From positions 11,317,871-11,381,870 of the forward strand of contig JABBOT010000014.1 of assembly GCA_016165875.1 (NCBI GenBank): 64,000 nucleotides of DNA, in the 5' to 3' direction. Of this stretch, positions 25,801 through 29,715 are shown piece after piece. A model generated the notes under the pieces. The model had not been told where the DNA came from and ran no database searches. It saw nothing but the letters and a program-made list of their open reading frames with translations. How positions within the stretch are numbered: position 1 is the first letter of the stretch; each line of letters starts with the position of its first letter. Both the position numbers and the translations under genes were made by a program. Origin of the DNA: Acanthopleura granulata. Taxonomy: Eukaryota; Mollusca; Polyplacophora; Chitonida; Chitonidae.

Positions 25801-27273
25801 ACAGGGCAGTCAACGCAGATGATGGTATTGATACGGCGCTACTCTCGACATGTATGGGTCCTGGAATCGCAGGTGTCGGAGTGTTGTCCATGATAATTGC
25901 TGCCCCTATAGCTATAGGCATGCAAGGCGCGACATTCGCCTGCGGCCTTCTCAGTGGGGTGGGTAAGTTTGTAAGTGTGTGCCTGTCCGTCAAAGATAAG
26001 AAACACAATGAAATTCGCTTACTGGCTGAGAGTAAGCTGAATTTATTTACCGACCACGTCTCTACAGCGGTGATGACGGTAAGATTTCGTATAACGAGTT
26101 TCAGTTAATACTCGGTGAAATAGAAAAATTCCAAGAAACGAAACAACAAATTCCAGCGGACACAGCATATAACTCCATTTCATTAGATAAGAAAACGAAA
26201 GACAAGTTAGTGCAGCAGGGATGGAACGAGGCTCGAGCGACCCTCATGAAAAAAATTTCCATCAATTGAACCTCTCGACAGAGAATTGGGATACCGGAGC
26301 TCGATATACTTCTAGCATTACTCGCAAGTGGGCTATAAGATGTGTCCATCACGCTTTTCCAATATACTCATTTTGACCGCAATTGGTTTCAAGTGGGGAT
26401 TAGCTGTATATATTATAAACAAACTTTACAACGTTGTACAAGACCAGACAGATGGAATAACCAGACTCGATGATAAATTAGATGATTTACTTTGCTCAAA
26501 AACAGAGCTCTCAGTTCACATTGAAAAATCGGTAATATAGCCCCCACATTCTCCTACGTTTACACTAGCTAGTTGTAGATTGTATTTTATTAACAATAAA
26601 AATTTACTTATACAGAATAGAGCAGCGAATATACAGTCAATATGCTGTAAACCCAGGGACATCCGCAGGCTGCAGGATCTCCCCCCGTACGACCGGAGAG
26701 GATGCCAGCATGAGCTGAACTCACAACGACCGGATTGATGACTTCCGGGGTCATTGCGATTCACTAGAATGCGACCAACAACTCTCAAGCGTGTTCCAGC
26801 CCAACTCTTACTGGATTCAATCATAATTTCAAGATGCGCTTCTTTTCATACGTGTTGCTTCTCCTCCGTGTACTGAATATAGACCTAAATCACAACAGTA
26901 GATGTTGAACAAACAACACATATTAGATATTGTATACCTATTTATGTATAAATCCTTTATTCTACTTTTGTTTAACAGGATTTTGTTCTTCAACGTGAAA
27001 GCCAAGTATCCAAGACACGAACGCTACGCCTACTGTTCCCATCTAGGTTGTGAGAGAATGCACTTTATGTACCATGGCCCCACCCCCACCCAGGACTGCA
27101 TATGGAAGGCCTACCCGAAATATGAGGTCACTGAAATCGTCGGTGAGACAGTCCCAGGCTTGTTGATGCCATTTGTTAGAGCTGATCACGCCCACACTCA
27201 AAGTCACGGTCAAAGGCACCAATCAAAGAGAAGAAAGGCGGAGTCCAAATCACCATACTTGTTCCCCGGCTGA
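780..27273 (+). CDS. CEMIP: CEMIP/CEMIP2-family gene (G8 plus beta-helix hyaluronan-processing protein), 17 exons, 5' end outside window
   Basis: Seventeen exons (780-920, 1948-2214, 3765-3923, 4176-4345, 6431-6643, 7322-7524, 7835-7904, 8773-8898, 9670-9755, 10856-10984, 11463-11498, 12197-12292, 13132-13294, 13599-13793, 14439-14656, 15255-15428, 26979-27273) join in a single open frame: 2 leftover nt, 912 codons, then TGA. Family members bind and depolymerise hyaluronan outside the cell. Diagnostic stretches are visible: KLSWTFLNK, GVDMRAEIGLLTRN, DTFGGHLM, MGQQ followed by RYPIHFH, TVHGTSSL, GHCFFLEDG, STFWISHPNNNF and YCSHLGCER. Residues 1-190 form the G8 region, and the rest is the parallel-beta-helix body. 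Compared with human CEMIP (1361 aa), the GG lectin-like domain expected after the G8 domain is absent and the C-terminal one is not encoded. Features resemble both vertebrate paralogues, so this may be a pre-duplication ortholog. The start codon and signal peptide are upstream of the window. Intron sizes range from about 0.3 to 11.5 kb, and the largest holds a Polinton-type relic. Confidence 0.9.
1236..1725. repeat. Degenerate ~25-bp satellite in intron 1
   Basis: About 19 diverged copies of a unit like CTGACACCGATCCTGGGAT(A/G)TAACC. The short minus-strand reading frames in it are repeat artefacts. Confidence 0.8.
1948..2214 (+). CDS. CEMIP: CEMIP-like exon 2 (G8 domain core)
   Basis: Residues 47-135. 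The acceptor is caccttag and the donor gtaagg, phase 1 to phase 1. It contains the glycine-rich G8 strands (LRDGGALHIGSEGC, VQDGGILEIHG) and the hallmark KLSWTFLNK near its end. The exon is GC-richer than the flanking introns. Confidence 0.92.
2833..3035 (+). repeat. tRNA-derived SINE (+), diverged, in intron 2
   Basis: The head (cctgcgtggcttatctcgcc, box-A-like) is followed by the conserved body: GGTCGTACGTGGGAGGTC, then TTGGCCGCCGTC and GTGAAATATTC. The tail is missing. It belongs to the same family as the many copies listed below. Confidence 0.8.
3040..3310 (+). repeat. tRNA-derived SINE (+) with (AAAT)n tail, intron 2
   Basis: A second, better preserved copy placed head-to-tail after the previous one. 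It has the body with CTCCGGCCGTACGTGGGAAG and GCCGCCGTCGTATAAGTG, and ends in an (AAAT/AAATAGAT) run from 3257. Confidence 0.85.
3765..3923 (+). CDS. CEMIP: CEMIP-like exon 3 (end of G8 domain)
   Basis: Residues 136-188. The acceptor is atatttcag and the donor gtaaat, phase 1 to phase 1. It encodes LEDNVSSWEEGDRVVISST and AEEFTVLSCEDC. In human CEMIP more than 200 residues, including the GG lectin-like domain, lie between the segments matching exons 2 and 3. Here the two exons join directly in frame. Confidence 0.92.
4176..4345 (+). CDS. CEMIP: CEMIP-like exon 4 (start of beta-helix)
   Basis: Residues 189-245. The acceptor is gttgtcag and the donor gtaata, phase 1 to phase 0. It carries KGVDMRAEIGLLTRN, the CYGRNWCNYF cysteine pair and SHDTFGGHLM, all strongly conserved in the family. 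The next intron contains a minisatellite and a DNA-transposon insertion. Confidence 0.93.
4425..5990. repeat. ~42-bp minisatellite of intron 4, split by a transposon
   Basis: The unit resembles GTATTACGTGTGTCACGTAAG followed by TCGTAATGCATTATGTCTGTC. Copies lie at 4425-4684 and resume at 5839-5955. The gap is exactly the 1154-bp element. The many CACGTAA motifs are repeat units, not proven regulatory sites. Confidence 0.8.
4685..5838. mobile_element. Non-autonomous TIR DNA transposon (PIF/Harbinger-like), TTA target duplication
   Basis: The left end reads GGGGCTGTCCCCCTAAATCG and continues TTTA. The reverse complement of the right end is GGCACCGTCCTCCTAAATCG continuing TTTA, so the TIRs are about 24 bp with four mismatches. 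TTA flanks both sides (4682-4684, 5839-5841). Removing the element and one TTA restores a continuous minisatellite unit, which proves the insertion boundaries. A 3-bp TWA duplication and G-rich ends fit PIF/Harbinger. No transposase frame is visible inside. Confidence 0.8.
6431..6643 (+). CDS. CEMIP: CEMIP-like exon 5 (beta-helix; GC splice donor)
   Basis: Residues 246-316, phase 0 to 0. The acceptor is ttcacgccag. The exon contains NMGQQ, RYPIHFHVLGDVGD and SLSIHHCFNRCVTVHGTSSL. The donor that keeps the frame is GAG|GCAAGT, a non-canonical GC site matching the strong consensus of GC-AG introns. The nearest GT (4 nt on) would shift the frame. A SINE fragment starts at the donor. Confidence 0.92.
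6644..6772 (+). repeat. SINE (+), 3' body and tail, directly after the exon 5 donor
   Basis: It begins at GCAAGTTCTGCGGATGGTCG, equivalent to the GCAACCTGCGGATGGTCG of other copies, and runs to AACACCAATCAAATATATAA. The GC splice donor of exon 5 overlaps its first bases. Confidence 0.85.
6838..6960 (-). repeat. SINE (-), partial
   Basis: The reverse-orientation tail (TTTATTTC) is followed by GGTGCTTTACGCAGTACTC and CAGCATTATGGTGGGAGGAA. It lies head-to-head with the next copy. Confidence 0.85.
6965..7197 (+). repeat. SINE (+), near full length
   Basis: It has a box-A-like head (CTCCGTGGCC), a box-B-like GTGAGTTCATGTCCAGC, the body CTGCAGATGGTCGTGGGTTT and an AATCAAATAAAGAAAT tail. It ends about 125 nt before exon 6. 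Confidence 0.85.
7322..7524 (+). CDS. CEMIP: CEMIP-like exon 6
   Basis: Residues 317-384, phase 0 to 2. The acceptor is cacattcag and the donor gtaagt. It encodes VKDVVGYDTLGHCFFLEDG followed by NLGLVTRPGTLLPTDRD and a cysteine-containing loop ending PDPEECT. It is among the best-matching parts of the protein. Confidence 0.93.
7835..7904 (+). CDS. CEMIP: CEMIP-like exon 7
   Basis: Residues 384-407, phase 2 to 0. The acceptor is ttgtttcag and the donor gtacat. It encodes VSTFWISHPNNNFIENAAGG, closely matching a conserved family motif. Confidence 0.92.
8773..8898 (+). CDS. CEMIP: CEMIP-like exon 8
   Basis: Residues 408-449, phase 0 to 0. The acceptor is ttgctttcag and the donor gtaagt. It encodes EAGFWFIFHERPTG and MGTFYKNRAHSSN. 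The FWFIFH run is closer to CEMIP2/TMEM2, while exon 6 (HCFFLEDG) is closer to CEMIP. Confidence 0.92.
9091..9260 (-). repeat. Second SINE-like family (copy 1 of 2), intron 8
   Basis: The segment with CACATGCACCTAGA, then TAATCCAAGAAAGAACAAA, recurs at 53650-53758. On the minus strand it is preceded by a tRNA-like head with TGGCTCGAGAG (box A) and GTTCGAATCC (box B), so it is probably a distinct tRNA-derived SINE. Confidence 0.6.
9670..9755 (+). CDS. CEMIP: CEMIP-like exon 9
   Basis: Residues 450-478, phase 0 to 2. The acceptor is cacccgcag and the donor gtgagt. It encodes YGLYIDDGVKITESSELEP, matching the FIDKGVK-type strand of the family. Confidence 0.88.
9833..9905 (+). repeat. Short interspersed repeat C (copy 1)
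   Basis: GGCTTAACGCCAC, then ATCTCAACCATATCGTGGCGA, is shared with 37999-38065. It has partly palindromic GTGGCG/CGCCAC ends. Confidence 0.55.
10066..10260 (+). repeat. Interspersed repeat B (+), intron 9
   Basis: It carries the family signature AATAAAACCCTAACTGAGGT, then AAACTGACA, GGCCGGATTTCAC and CACACTGTCG, ending near TACTCTCTGTGCTGTAATC. Other copies are at 14735, 37338, 37690, 41375, 42895, 43385, 45525, 52195 and 54480. Confidence 0.75.
10565..10850 (+). repeat. SINE (+) with duplicated tail and (ATCA)n, before exon 10
   Basis: The body runs from CTCACGCTGGTTTCCTCTCC through CGTAAAACACCAACAAATAA. A second tail-like piece (TATTCTTGAGTACGCCGTTA) follows, then (ATCA)n at 10797-10833. 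Only about 20 nt separate it from the exon 10 acceptor. Confidence 0.85.
10856..10984 (+). CDS. CEMIP: CEMIP-like exon 10
   Basis: Residues 478-521, phase 2 to 2. The acceptor is gcttgtacag and the donor gtatgt. It encodes YSPHKDRDTSKPRVPARIEKF-like sequence and QARGGDLLVTDS. A SINE tail and an (ATCA)n run end about 20 nt before the acceptor. Confidence 0.9.
11340..11440 (+). repeat. SINE (+), old 3' fragment, intron 10
   Basis: A diverged body and tail: TTTCCCACTACAATGCTGTC, then GTATGAAACACCAATGAAAT. Confidence 0.6.
11463..11498 (+). CDS. CEMIP: CEMIP-like exon 11 (36-nt microexon)
   Basis: Residues 521-533, phase 2 to 2, encoding WFSDNLAAVQLF. It sits between a pyrimidine-rich acceptor (tttctttttaag) and donor gtagga. 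It supplies the segment matching AFADNGIGLTF in human CEMIP. It joins exons 10 and 12 in frame and regenerates a serine codon with exon 12. Confidence 0.78.
12197..12292 (+). CDS. CEMIP: CEMIP-like exon 12
   Basis: Residues 533-565, phase 2 to 2. The acceptor is cgttacccag and the donor gtaagt. It encodes SPSFPYDSGSHQRVEKSTIIG, matching the SFPxDxGSxQxV..SLFVGES segment of the family. Confidence 0.88.
12510..12784 (-). repeat. SINE (-), full length, intron 12
   Basis: A complete reverse copy from the (TTTA)n tail to the head (GCGCGCCAGCCGACTGAGCC, the box A complement, then ACGCAGACCCC). Confidence 0.9.
12816..12885 (+). repeat. SINE (+), 3' fragment, intron 12
   Basis: GGCCGTCGTGTAAGTTAAAT, then ATTCTTGAGTACGTG and an AATAAATAAAT tail. 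Confidence 0.7.
13132..13294 (+). CDS. CEMIP: CEMIP-like exon 13
   Basis: Residues 565-619, phase 2 to 0. The acceptor is gtttttaag and the donor gtaagt. It encodes DGVQFFQGPIVITNCTFYDF, which matches QxYDGPI...CTFxxF of the family. About 35 residues expected before it (the TLP...FPIRG segment) were not found, so a small exon in intron 12 may be missed or lost. Confidence 0.82.
13599..13793 (+). CDS. CEMIP: CEMIP-like exon 14
   Basis: Residues 620-684, phase 0 to 0. The acceptor is cttttgcag and the donor gtgagg. It encodes LLDEDGSLSGYPEAYIMNKNN, then WISRHAGC and AVCSGNYGS, matching the DxDGSV..Y...Y....N..IRHPxC...ICSGxYAQ block. A minus-orientation SINE begins 27 nt after the donor. Confidence 0.92.
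13821..14065 (-). repeat. SINE (-), full length, intron 14
   Basis: It runs from the TTTATTTATTTATTGGATTG tail to the head CTCGGTCACGGAGGCC. It starts 27 nt after the exon 14 donor. Confidence 0.9.
14085..14342. repeat. 74-bp tandem repeat, about 3.4 copies, intron 14
   Basis: The unit starts CACGGGAATGGGGTGTTTCG and includes GGTCTTTCAGTGAAACAGAG. The copies are similar enough that the duplication is fairly recent. Confidence 0.8.
14439..14656 (+). CDS. CEMIP: CEMIP-like exon 15
   Basis: Residues 685-757, phase 0 to 2. The acceptor is ttccgttag and the donor gtaagt. It encodes LFVRADVGKYQQMKIWRNEVPG and VIRNKGYMMSWGWSLP, matching the family segment that ends LEKGYTIHW. Confidence 0.88.
14735..14870 (-). 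repeat. Interspersed repeat B (-), intron 15
   Basis: The reverse signature is GGTGAAATCCGGCCTCTTGT, then AGTAAGGGTTTTATTCTAAC and AACTGTTTAAAATGTAGG. Confidence 0.75.
15255..15428 (+). CDS. CEMIP: CEMIP-like exon 16
   Basis: Residues 757-815, phase 2 to 2. The acceptor is ttgctcttag and the donor gtatgt. It encodes DDFVTVGICIKTLHDFNVFW followed by a charged helix-like stretch and QYYHDAETG, matching WIRVGLCYP and the DxxSGLLFL region. The following intron is about 11.5 kb. Confidence 0.88.
15936..15963. other. Perfect GC-rich hairpin near the left edge of the Polinton relic
   Basis: GGGCCCTCC at 15936-15944 and GGAGGGCCC at 15955-15963 form a 9-bp perfect stem with a 10-nt loop. It lies about 50 nt before the first element-like sequence. 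Confidence 0.6.
16011..16104. repeat. 47-bp tandem duplication at the left edge of the element
   Basis: TAAACTTTTGCCAATTA(C/T)C, then TATGTAGACAAACG(C/G)GCGTT, occurs twice in tandem, starting at 16011 and 16058. Confidence 0.8.
16065..16382 (+). pseudogene. Cys-rich zinc-ribbon-like segment upstream of the polymerase
   Basis: An open stretch of 105 codons ends just before the next frame. It has evenly spaced cysteines (NCEWLL, KNCGKSCHGDFC, PCRKC), which suggests a small metal-binding protein or the N-terminal part of the polymerase gene. It has Arg/Lys-rich linkers and no hydrophobic segment. The next frame overlaps it by 4 nt in a different phase, so a frameshift may separate two parts of one gene. 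Confidence 0.5.
16379..19085 (+). pseudogene. Protein-primed family-B DNA polymerase relic (Polinton pol B)
   Basis: The frames, in order, are 16379-16741, 16775-17449, about 17470-17700, 17650-17835, 17957-18320, 18283-18480, 18492-18698, 18711-18938 and about 18945-19080. They are broken by frameshifts and stops. Visible motifs are a cysteine pair in HFCERCLHGY, an endonuclease-VII-like zinc motif (CHVCGKPL, then RDHCHITGKYRG), a palm motif-A-like DDKNLYGWAM and a motif-B-like NNSVFGKT. Sequence is missing around 18850-18855, and the exonuclease DxE motif near 17390 is not recognisable. Homology stops at about 19080, before the catalytic DTDS-type motif, so the enzyme is inactive. In intact elements this enzyme replicates the element from protein-primed ends. 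Confidence 0.8.
19065..19690 (-). pseudogene. Element gene relic with hydrophobic N-terminal part and basic alpha-helical C-terminal part
   Basis: On the minus strand a hydrophobic stretch (complement of about 19690-19520) is followed, across several stops, by a Lys/Arg/Gln-rich helical segment (KAIEHLQAAKAAW, then KRLDWIHDELRRQGHA). The fragments are in different frames, consistent with one decayed gene of the Polinton-type element. Its function is unknown. It abuts the truncated polymerase tail to tail, so a deletion lies between them. Confidence 0.45.
19690..20653 (-). pseudogene. Element gene relic, acidic start, about 300 residues
   Basis: A plausible ATG at 20653-20651 begins MAELDKLIDGLIDEGAEAAS. 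The sequence continues through shifted frames carrying VIGKLFARYEARLG, MFLPIPPEKRPALALD and YYRYGMFIAPLTAALTT, to a Lys-rich tail and a hydrophobic stretch (IIRVYIIYLLI). The downstream end runs into the previous relic. It is probably a structural or virion-type protein given the context, but that is inference. It starts about 90 nt after the end of the ATPase relic on the same strand. Confidence 0.5.
20740..21345 (-). pseudogene. Packaging-type P-loop ATPase relic (A32/FtsK-like)
   Basis: The minus strand carries a Walker A remnant near 21310-21280. GMT and CGKTLFTFHL sit in adjacent frames, separated by a one-base shift. HIVVLCP follows at about 21240, and a Walker B remnant QGKPTLYIIDD at about 21095-21060 runs directly into a stop codon. 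The last recognisable part is the Arg-rich RARVRQR near 20840. The length (about 200 codons) and order fit the A32-like genome-packaging ATPases of Polintons. It is clearly inactive, with at least one frameshift and one stop. Confidence 0.65.
21345..22337 (-). pseudogene. Conserved structural-type gene relic, candidate capsid protein
   Basis: On the minus strand the relic starts near 22337 and passes through shifted frames: APTTIKDVWQLVV, LLFRFPNLGLHDVIS, then QNLGRAVVRKTTITISGN and SIDVSDAYHCFMDLW. It continues in pieces to about 21345 (KITKVEMTIEGVPNQ-like, near 21700). It is about 330 codons long, rich in beta-strand-like segments, and lies next to the packaging ATPase. In Polintons that position and size suit a capsid protein. 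That role is inference, since I cannot confirm the jelly-roll fold by reading. Confidence 0.45.
22375..23660 (+). pseudogene. Element gene relic: acidic N-terminus, coiled-coil middle, membrane segment and Gly/Pro-rich C-terminus
   Basis: An ATG at 22375 opens 56 codons with an acidic patch (FRLDPLDDLDIDVPDDGW). Shifted frames then give LVAYPNFEIIS, DELGFGDWKWGTLSPKAV, a long Arg/Glu coiled-coil-like region (NLAKMTALGKH, EFSRRRIAERLRDL) and FREQGVTIASILTALG. After that comes a hydrophobic segment (GFIVSIVVLTWG) and a basic amphipathic stretch. It reads as one gene of about 400 codons with several breaks. The function is unknown. A membrane or virion-associated role is possible. Confidence 0.5.
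23500..24470 (-). pseudogene. Element gene relic with C-terminal Pro-rich stretch and membrane anchor
   Basis: On the minus strand it starts with MESNLELYDRRAHERICTEF (ATG at about 24468) and shifts frame to SQGQDTLNCIYDPGHISF and DKSEGFTQADVERVN. It shifts again to GEGLYMAPSSMDPRIGKISG, a Pro-rich linker and a hydrophobic helix (VALVILSVALWLELFW). About 300 codons with at least three breaks. Its 3' end overlaps the 3' end of the previous + strand relic. The function is unknown. Confidence 0.5.
24780..25160 (+). pseudogene. Small element gene relic with a partial tandem duplication
   Basis: Two copies of an N-terminal segment lie in tandem: 24821-24905 (DGFEWQGVDRRIYAFQLW) and 24959-25045 (HGFELQGADGEIYAFQSW). 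The second continues to AWFYLIMGDGVSFNRMTSNG and a stop at 25158. The intact unit would be about 70-80 codons. The function is unknown. Confidence 0.45.
25255..25624 (+). pseudogene. Element gene relic, unknown function
   Basis: Overlapping shifted frames carry FPIDRLPPHSTIILDVVLCP and then a helical segment ISDKVERTLDSVQATAAQAV. It follows the previous relic on the same strand by about 100 nt. It is probably a short gene with a frameshift near 25480. Confidence 0.35.
25655..26269 (+). pseudogene. Element gene relic with two glycine-rich membrane segments
   Basis: An ATG at 25655 gives MAQLYPALDPSAP before a frameshift. A charged helix (KKELEGERDARAAL) follows, then a glycine/alanine-rich hydrophobic region (GIAGVGVLSMIIAAPIAIGM). 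After another shift come EFQLILGEIEKFQETKQQIP and an ARATLMKK tail ending at TGA 26267-26269. About 200 codons. The hydrophobic pair suggests a membrane-active or virion-membrane protein, which is inference. Confidence 0.5.
26328..26540 (+). pseudogene. Short possible membrane protein at the right end of the element
   Basis: A 70-codon frame with a hydrophobic helix (ILILTAIGFKWGLAVYII) and an acidic helix (DGITRLDDKLDDLL). The upstream start may be lost. It is the last element-like coding sequence. The DNA after 26560 is intron with a SINE fragment. Confidence 0.35.
26655..26740 (-). repeat. SINE (-), internal fragment
   Basis: CATCCGCAGGCTGCAGGATC, then CGTACGACCGGAGAGGATGC and AGCATGAGCTGAACTCACA. 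Confidence 0.7.
26979..27273 (+). CDS. CEMIP: CEMIP-like terminal exon 17
   Basis: Residues 815-912 and the TGA stop. The acceptor is tttgtttaacag. It encodes ILFFNVKAKYPRHERYAYC, SHLGCERMHF and DCIWKAYPKYE, matching the family up to the CxAxAYPxY motif. It then continues into a novel, His/Lys/Arg-rich tail that ends in a stop instead of the C-terminal GG lectin-like domain. A GTGAGA that could serve as a donor lies at 27143, so a longer isoform is possible. Confidence 0.85.
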
Positions 27274-27534
27274 TTATGAATGAACGGGTTTGAGATGCGT
27301 ATGTGTTGCAGTAGACGTGTCCAGCGGAAAACCTGGCATTTAGAATACACTGATTCATGACTTTTGGCTGGTGACAGCTGTATTGTAACTTTTGACTGCT
27401 GATCGTTGTTTGGTGACACTGGGGAATTAACTTTTCTTTCTCTTGTTTGCACTAAAACACTTAGAGACAAAATCAGCAACAATTTCTCTCAAATCTTAAT
27501 TCATGTTTTTAAATTATCGGTGTCTGTTTCCCGA

Positions 27535-27540
27535 AATAAA
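27535..27540 (+). promoter_or_regulatory. Candidate polyadenylation signal AATAAA
   Basis: AATAAA lies 262 nt past the stop codon of the CEMIP-like gene, in AT-rich sequence. It would give a 3' UTR of roughly 0.3 kb. It is the first clear hexamer after the stop. Confidence 0.5.
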
Positions 27541-27694
27541 CACCAGTTGTAAAGTCTCGTCTCTCCAAAGGCATATTAAGATCTCTTTGTCTTATCAAAA
27601 GATTAAAATGATCCCCCCGTCTATAGACTCCTGTTTCCAGTATTCACCAAGTAACGAGAACGCCAATTCCAACCACGTTCTTGGTGTTTCGGCT

Positions 27695-27860
27695 GCGGCT
27701 TCAAATCAGAAGGTATGTCATATACTTGACAAAGGCCGATCATTTACTCCAGACACTCCCCGCCACTAAAACTGGCCGCCGTCATATAACACTTCTGAAA
27801 ACGGCCAAGGACATGAATGGAGTGAATAATCAATCAGCGAGTCAATCAATCAATCAATCA
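27695..27860 (+). repeat. SINE-like fragment with (ATCA)n
   Basis: GGCCGATCATTTACTCCAGA, then CTGGCCGCCGTCATATAAC and (ATCA)n at 27839-27861. A related piece (CGGTCGGTGGTTTACTCCGG) lies at 15618-15660. It is probably a subfamily of the main SINE. Confidence 0.5.
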
Positions 27861-28019
27861 AACAATGCTGATAACGTGTTCAAAGAAATATTTTTTCGCA
27901 AAGCTCGTACAGCTACATTTCTCTGCTAAGGTCATACAGCTGAATATGTTTTACAGTGCGCAGCGGGGATTTTACTCTTCCGTCCGGAGAAGAATGCTGG
28001 TTTTCCAGCCCTGAAAGGT

Positions 28020-28254
28020 TTGTTTATCTATTTGATTGGAGTTTTACGCCCTATACTCAAGAACATTTCATTTATACGTCGCAGGCTAGCGTCGTGGTGG
28101 GAGGAAACCGGGCACAGCACGGAGGTTGCTGAGAGATCTTCCTACATAAGGGTGGAGAGGAAGCCAGCGTGAGCAGGTCTTGAACTCACAGAATGAGAAG
28201 ATCATGGGTCCTTACGCTGCACTAACGCGCTAACACCTCGGCCACGGAGACCCC
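28020..28254 (-). repeat. SINE (-), near full length
   Basis: The tail TTATCTATTTGATTGGAGTT leads to the head AACACCTCGGCCACGGAGAC. Confidence 0.85.
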
Positions 28255-28507
28255 TCCCTGAAAGGTTTTCCATGATGTGTAATATTAGTGTCAAGTTCAA
28301 TGAACACCTAGGGCTGACTTCCCAGATACCTAAACTCACAAATGAACAGTTACTAATGCCCTGTACCACCTGAAGCATCTGAATACCCTGTTTGAACTTA
28401 GATTTCTAGCCAAAATATCATGTCCATGATACAATCTGTCGCCTTCAAACAATGTTCGGATAAACTTGGACGTAACTACACCTAAATTAACCTTAATTCT
28501 ATCCTAA

Positions 28508-28638
28508 CTCTGGGCTCCTTAGCCGAATGATTAGAATGCTGCCTCAGAGCAATCACTCAGGAGACTCATGCCAATGTGGTTGCTTTGAGTTTCAGACCAA
28601 CTTGGACTGGCGTAAAACACCAATAAATAAATGGATAA
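28508..28638 (+). repeat. SINE variant (+): tRNA-like head joined directly to the tail
   Basis: A head-like segment (GGGCTCCTTAGCCGAATGAT, box-B-like GAGTTTCAGACC) runs straight into TGGCGTAAAACACCAATAAA without the central body. Confidence 0.55.
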
Positions 28639-28640
28639 AT

Positions 28641-28850
28641 ACTTTATTTATTTATTTGTTTGATTGATGTTTTACGCCGTACTTAAGAAGGTTTCACTCA
28701 TACGACGGCGACCAGCATTATGATGGGAGGAAACCGTGCAGAGTCCGGGGGAAACCCACGAGAATCCGGAGGTTTCTGGTAGACCTTTCCATATACGGCC
28801 GGAGAGGAAGCCAGCATGAGCTGGACTTAAACGCACAGCCACTGCATAAA
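28641..28850 (-). repeat. SINE (-)
   Basis: TTTATTTATTTGTTTGATTG, GTTTTACGCCGTACTTAAG, then GGCCGGAGAGGAAGCCAGC. The head is truncated. Confidence 0.85.
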
Positions 28851-28860
28851 GTCTGCCTAA

Positions 28861-29715
28861 ATATAACTTAACCCAAGTCCAACCCTGACCTCACACTCAG
28901 GAAACCGTAACGTAACCCTAACAGTTAACCATAGTTTAATCAGAGTCTAACTGTAGTCTAGCTATAAACCAAAATTAACTTAACCCTAAATAAACCAATC
29001 TAACCCTATTTTAACCCTAGTTCAAGCCTAACTCTAACCCTAACCTAATATCATCCCACCGAAATGTAACCGCAATCTAACCCCGACTTAATGTAAGTCA
29101 AACCTGAACTTTCCTTTCCTGAACCAACTCTACAATAATCCAACATACCTTTAGCTAAACCTTGTTCTAATTTAATCTGACCTATCGATGCCCTATCTTA
29201 GCCGTACTTTAATCTTAGCCCAACCCTAGTGCCAATTTAACCTTGGCTTACCTCGTGTTCAGCCCTAACCCTAGCTTAACAATAGTTTCACAATAGTCTA
29301 ACGGTAGTTTTTAACCAAGATCCACCCAAACCTAACCCTAGCTTAATCCTAGCACAACTCTTATTCAAGCTTCAACTAGCCCAACCCTAGCCTAACCCTT
29401 AAGTTAACCTCAATGCTTTCCTAACCATAACCCTAACACTCTCCCCTAACACTAACTCTATACCTCTAACCCTATACCCCTAACCCTCACCCTGGTCCAA
29501 ACCCAACGGTAGTCTAACCCTGGTCCAACCTAATCCCTAATCTAACAACAGACCATCCCAACTTTAATTTTACTTTATCATAATAAAAGCGTAAGCCTAA
29601 CCTTGGCTCAGCATAATCCTAACCTAAACAGTAAAAGCGTAAGCCTAACCTTGGCTCAGCATAACCCTAGCCTAAATCTAATCCAGCCATAATGTAATCC
29701 CTGCCACAAGAATAC
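28861..29715. repeat. Degenerate CTAACCCTA-rich (telomere-like) tract
   Basis: About 850 bp dominated by diverged TAACCCTAA-type monomers (many AACCCTAA and CCTAACCCTA matches, always C-rich on the + strand). It includes a 42-bp direct duplication near 29585-29665 (AAAAGCGTAAGCCTAACCTT). It could be an interstitial telomeric-type block or an unrelated satellite of similar sequence. No gene is seen. Confidence 0.75.

Larger units (their letters stand above)
15990..26560. mobile_element. Decayed Polinton/Maverick-type element in the last CEMIP-like intron
   Basis: The region holds a protein-primed family-B DNA polymerase relic (+), a packaging-type ATPase relic (-) and at least six further broken genes on both strands. 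They are packed closely, without introns, and in GC-richer DNA than the surrounding intron. Polymerase plus packaging ATPase is the signature of Polintons/Mavericks and related virus-like elements. No integrase or terminal inverted repeats were recognised, so both ends are probably lost and the coordinates are approximate. Every reading frame is interrupted, so this is a fossil. It sits wholly in intron 16 and does not break the host frame. Confidence 0.75.

Noticed and set aside
15990..26560. Terminal inverted repeats for the Polinton-type relic
   Set aside because: I compared the sequence near both presumed edges and found no convincing inverted match. The ends are probably lost.
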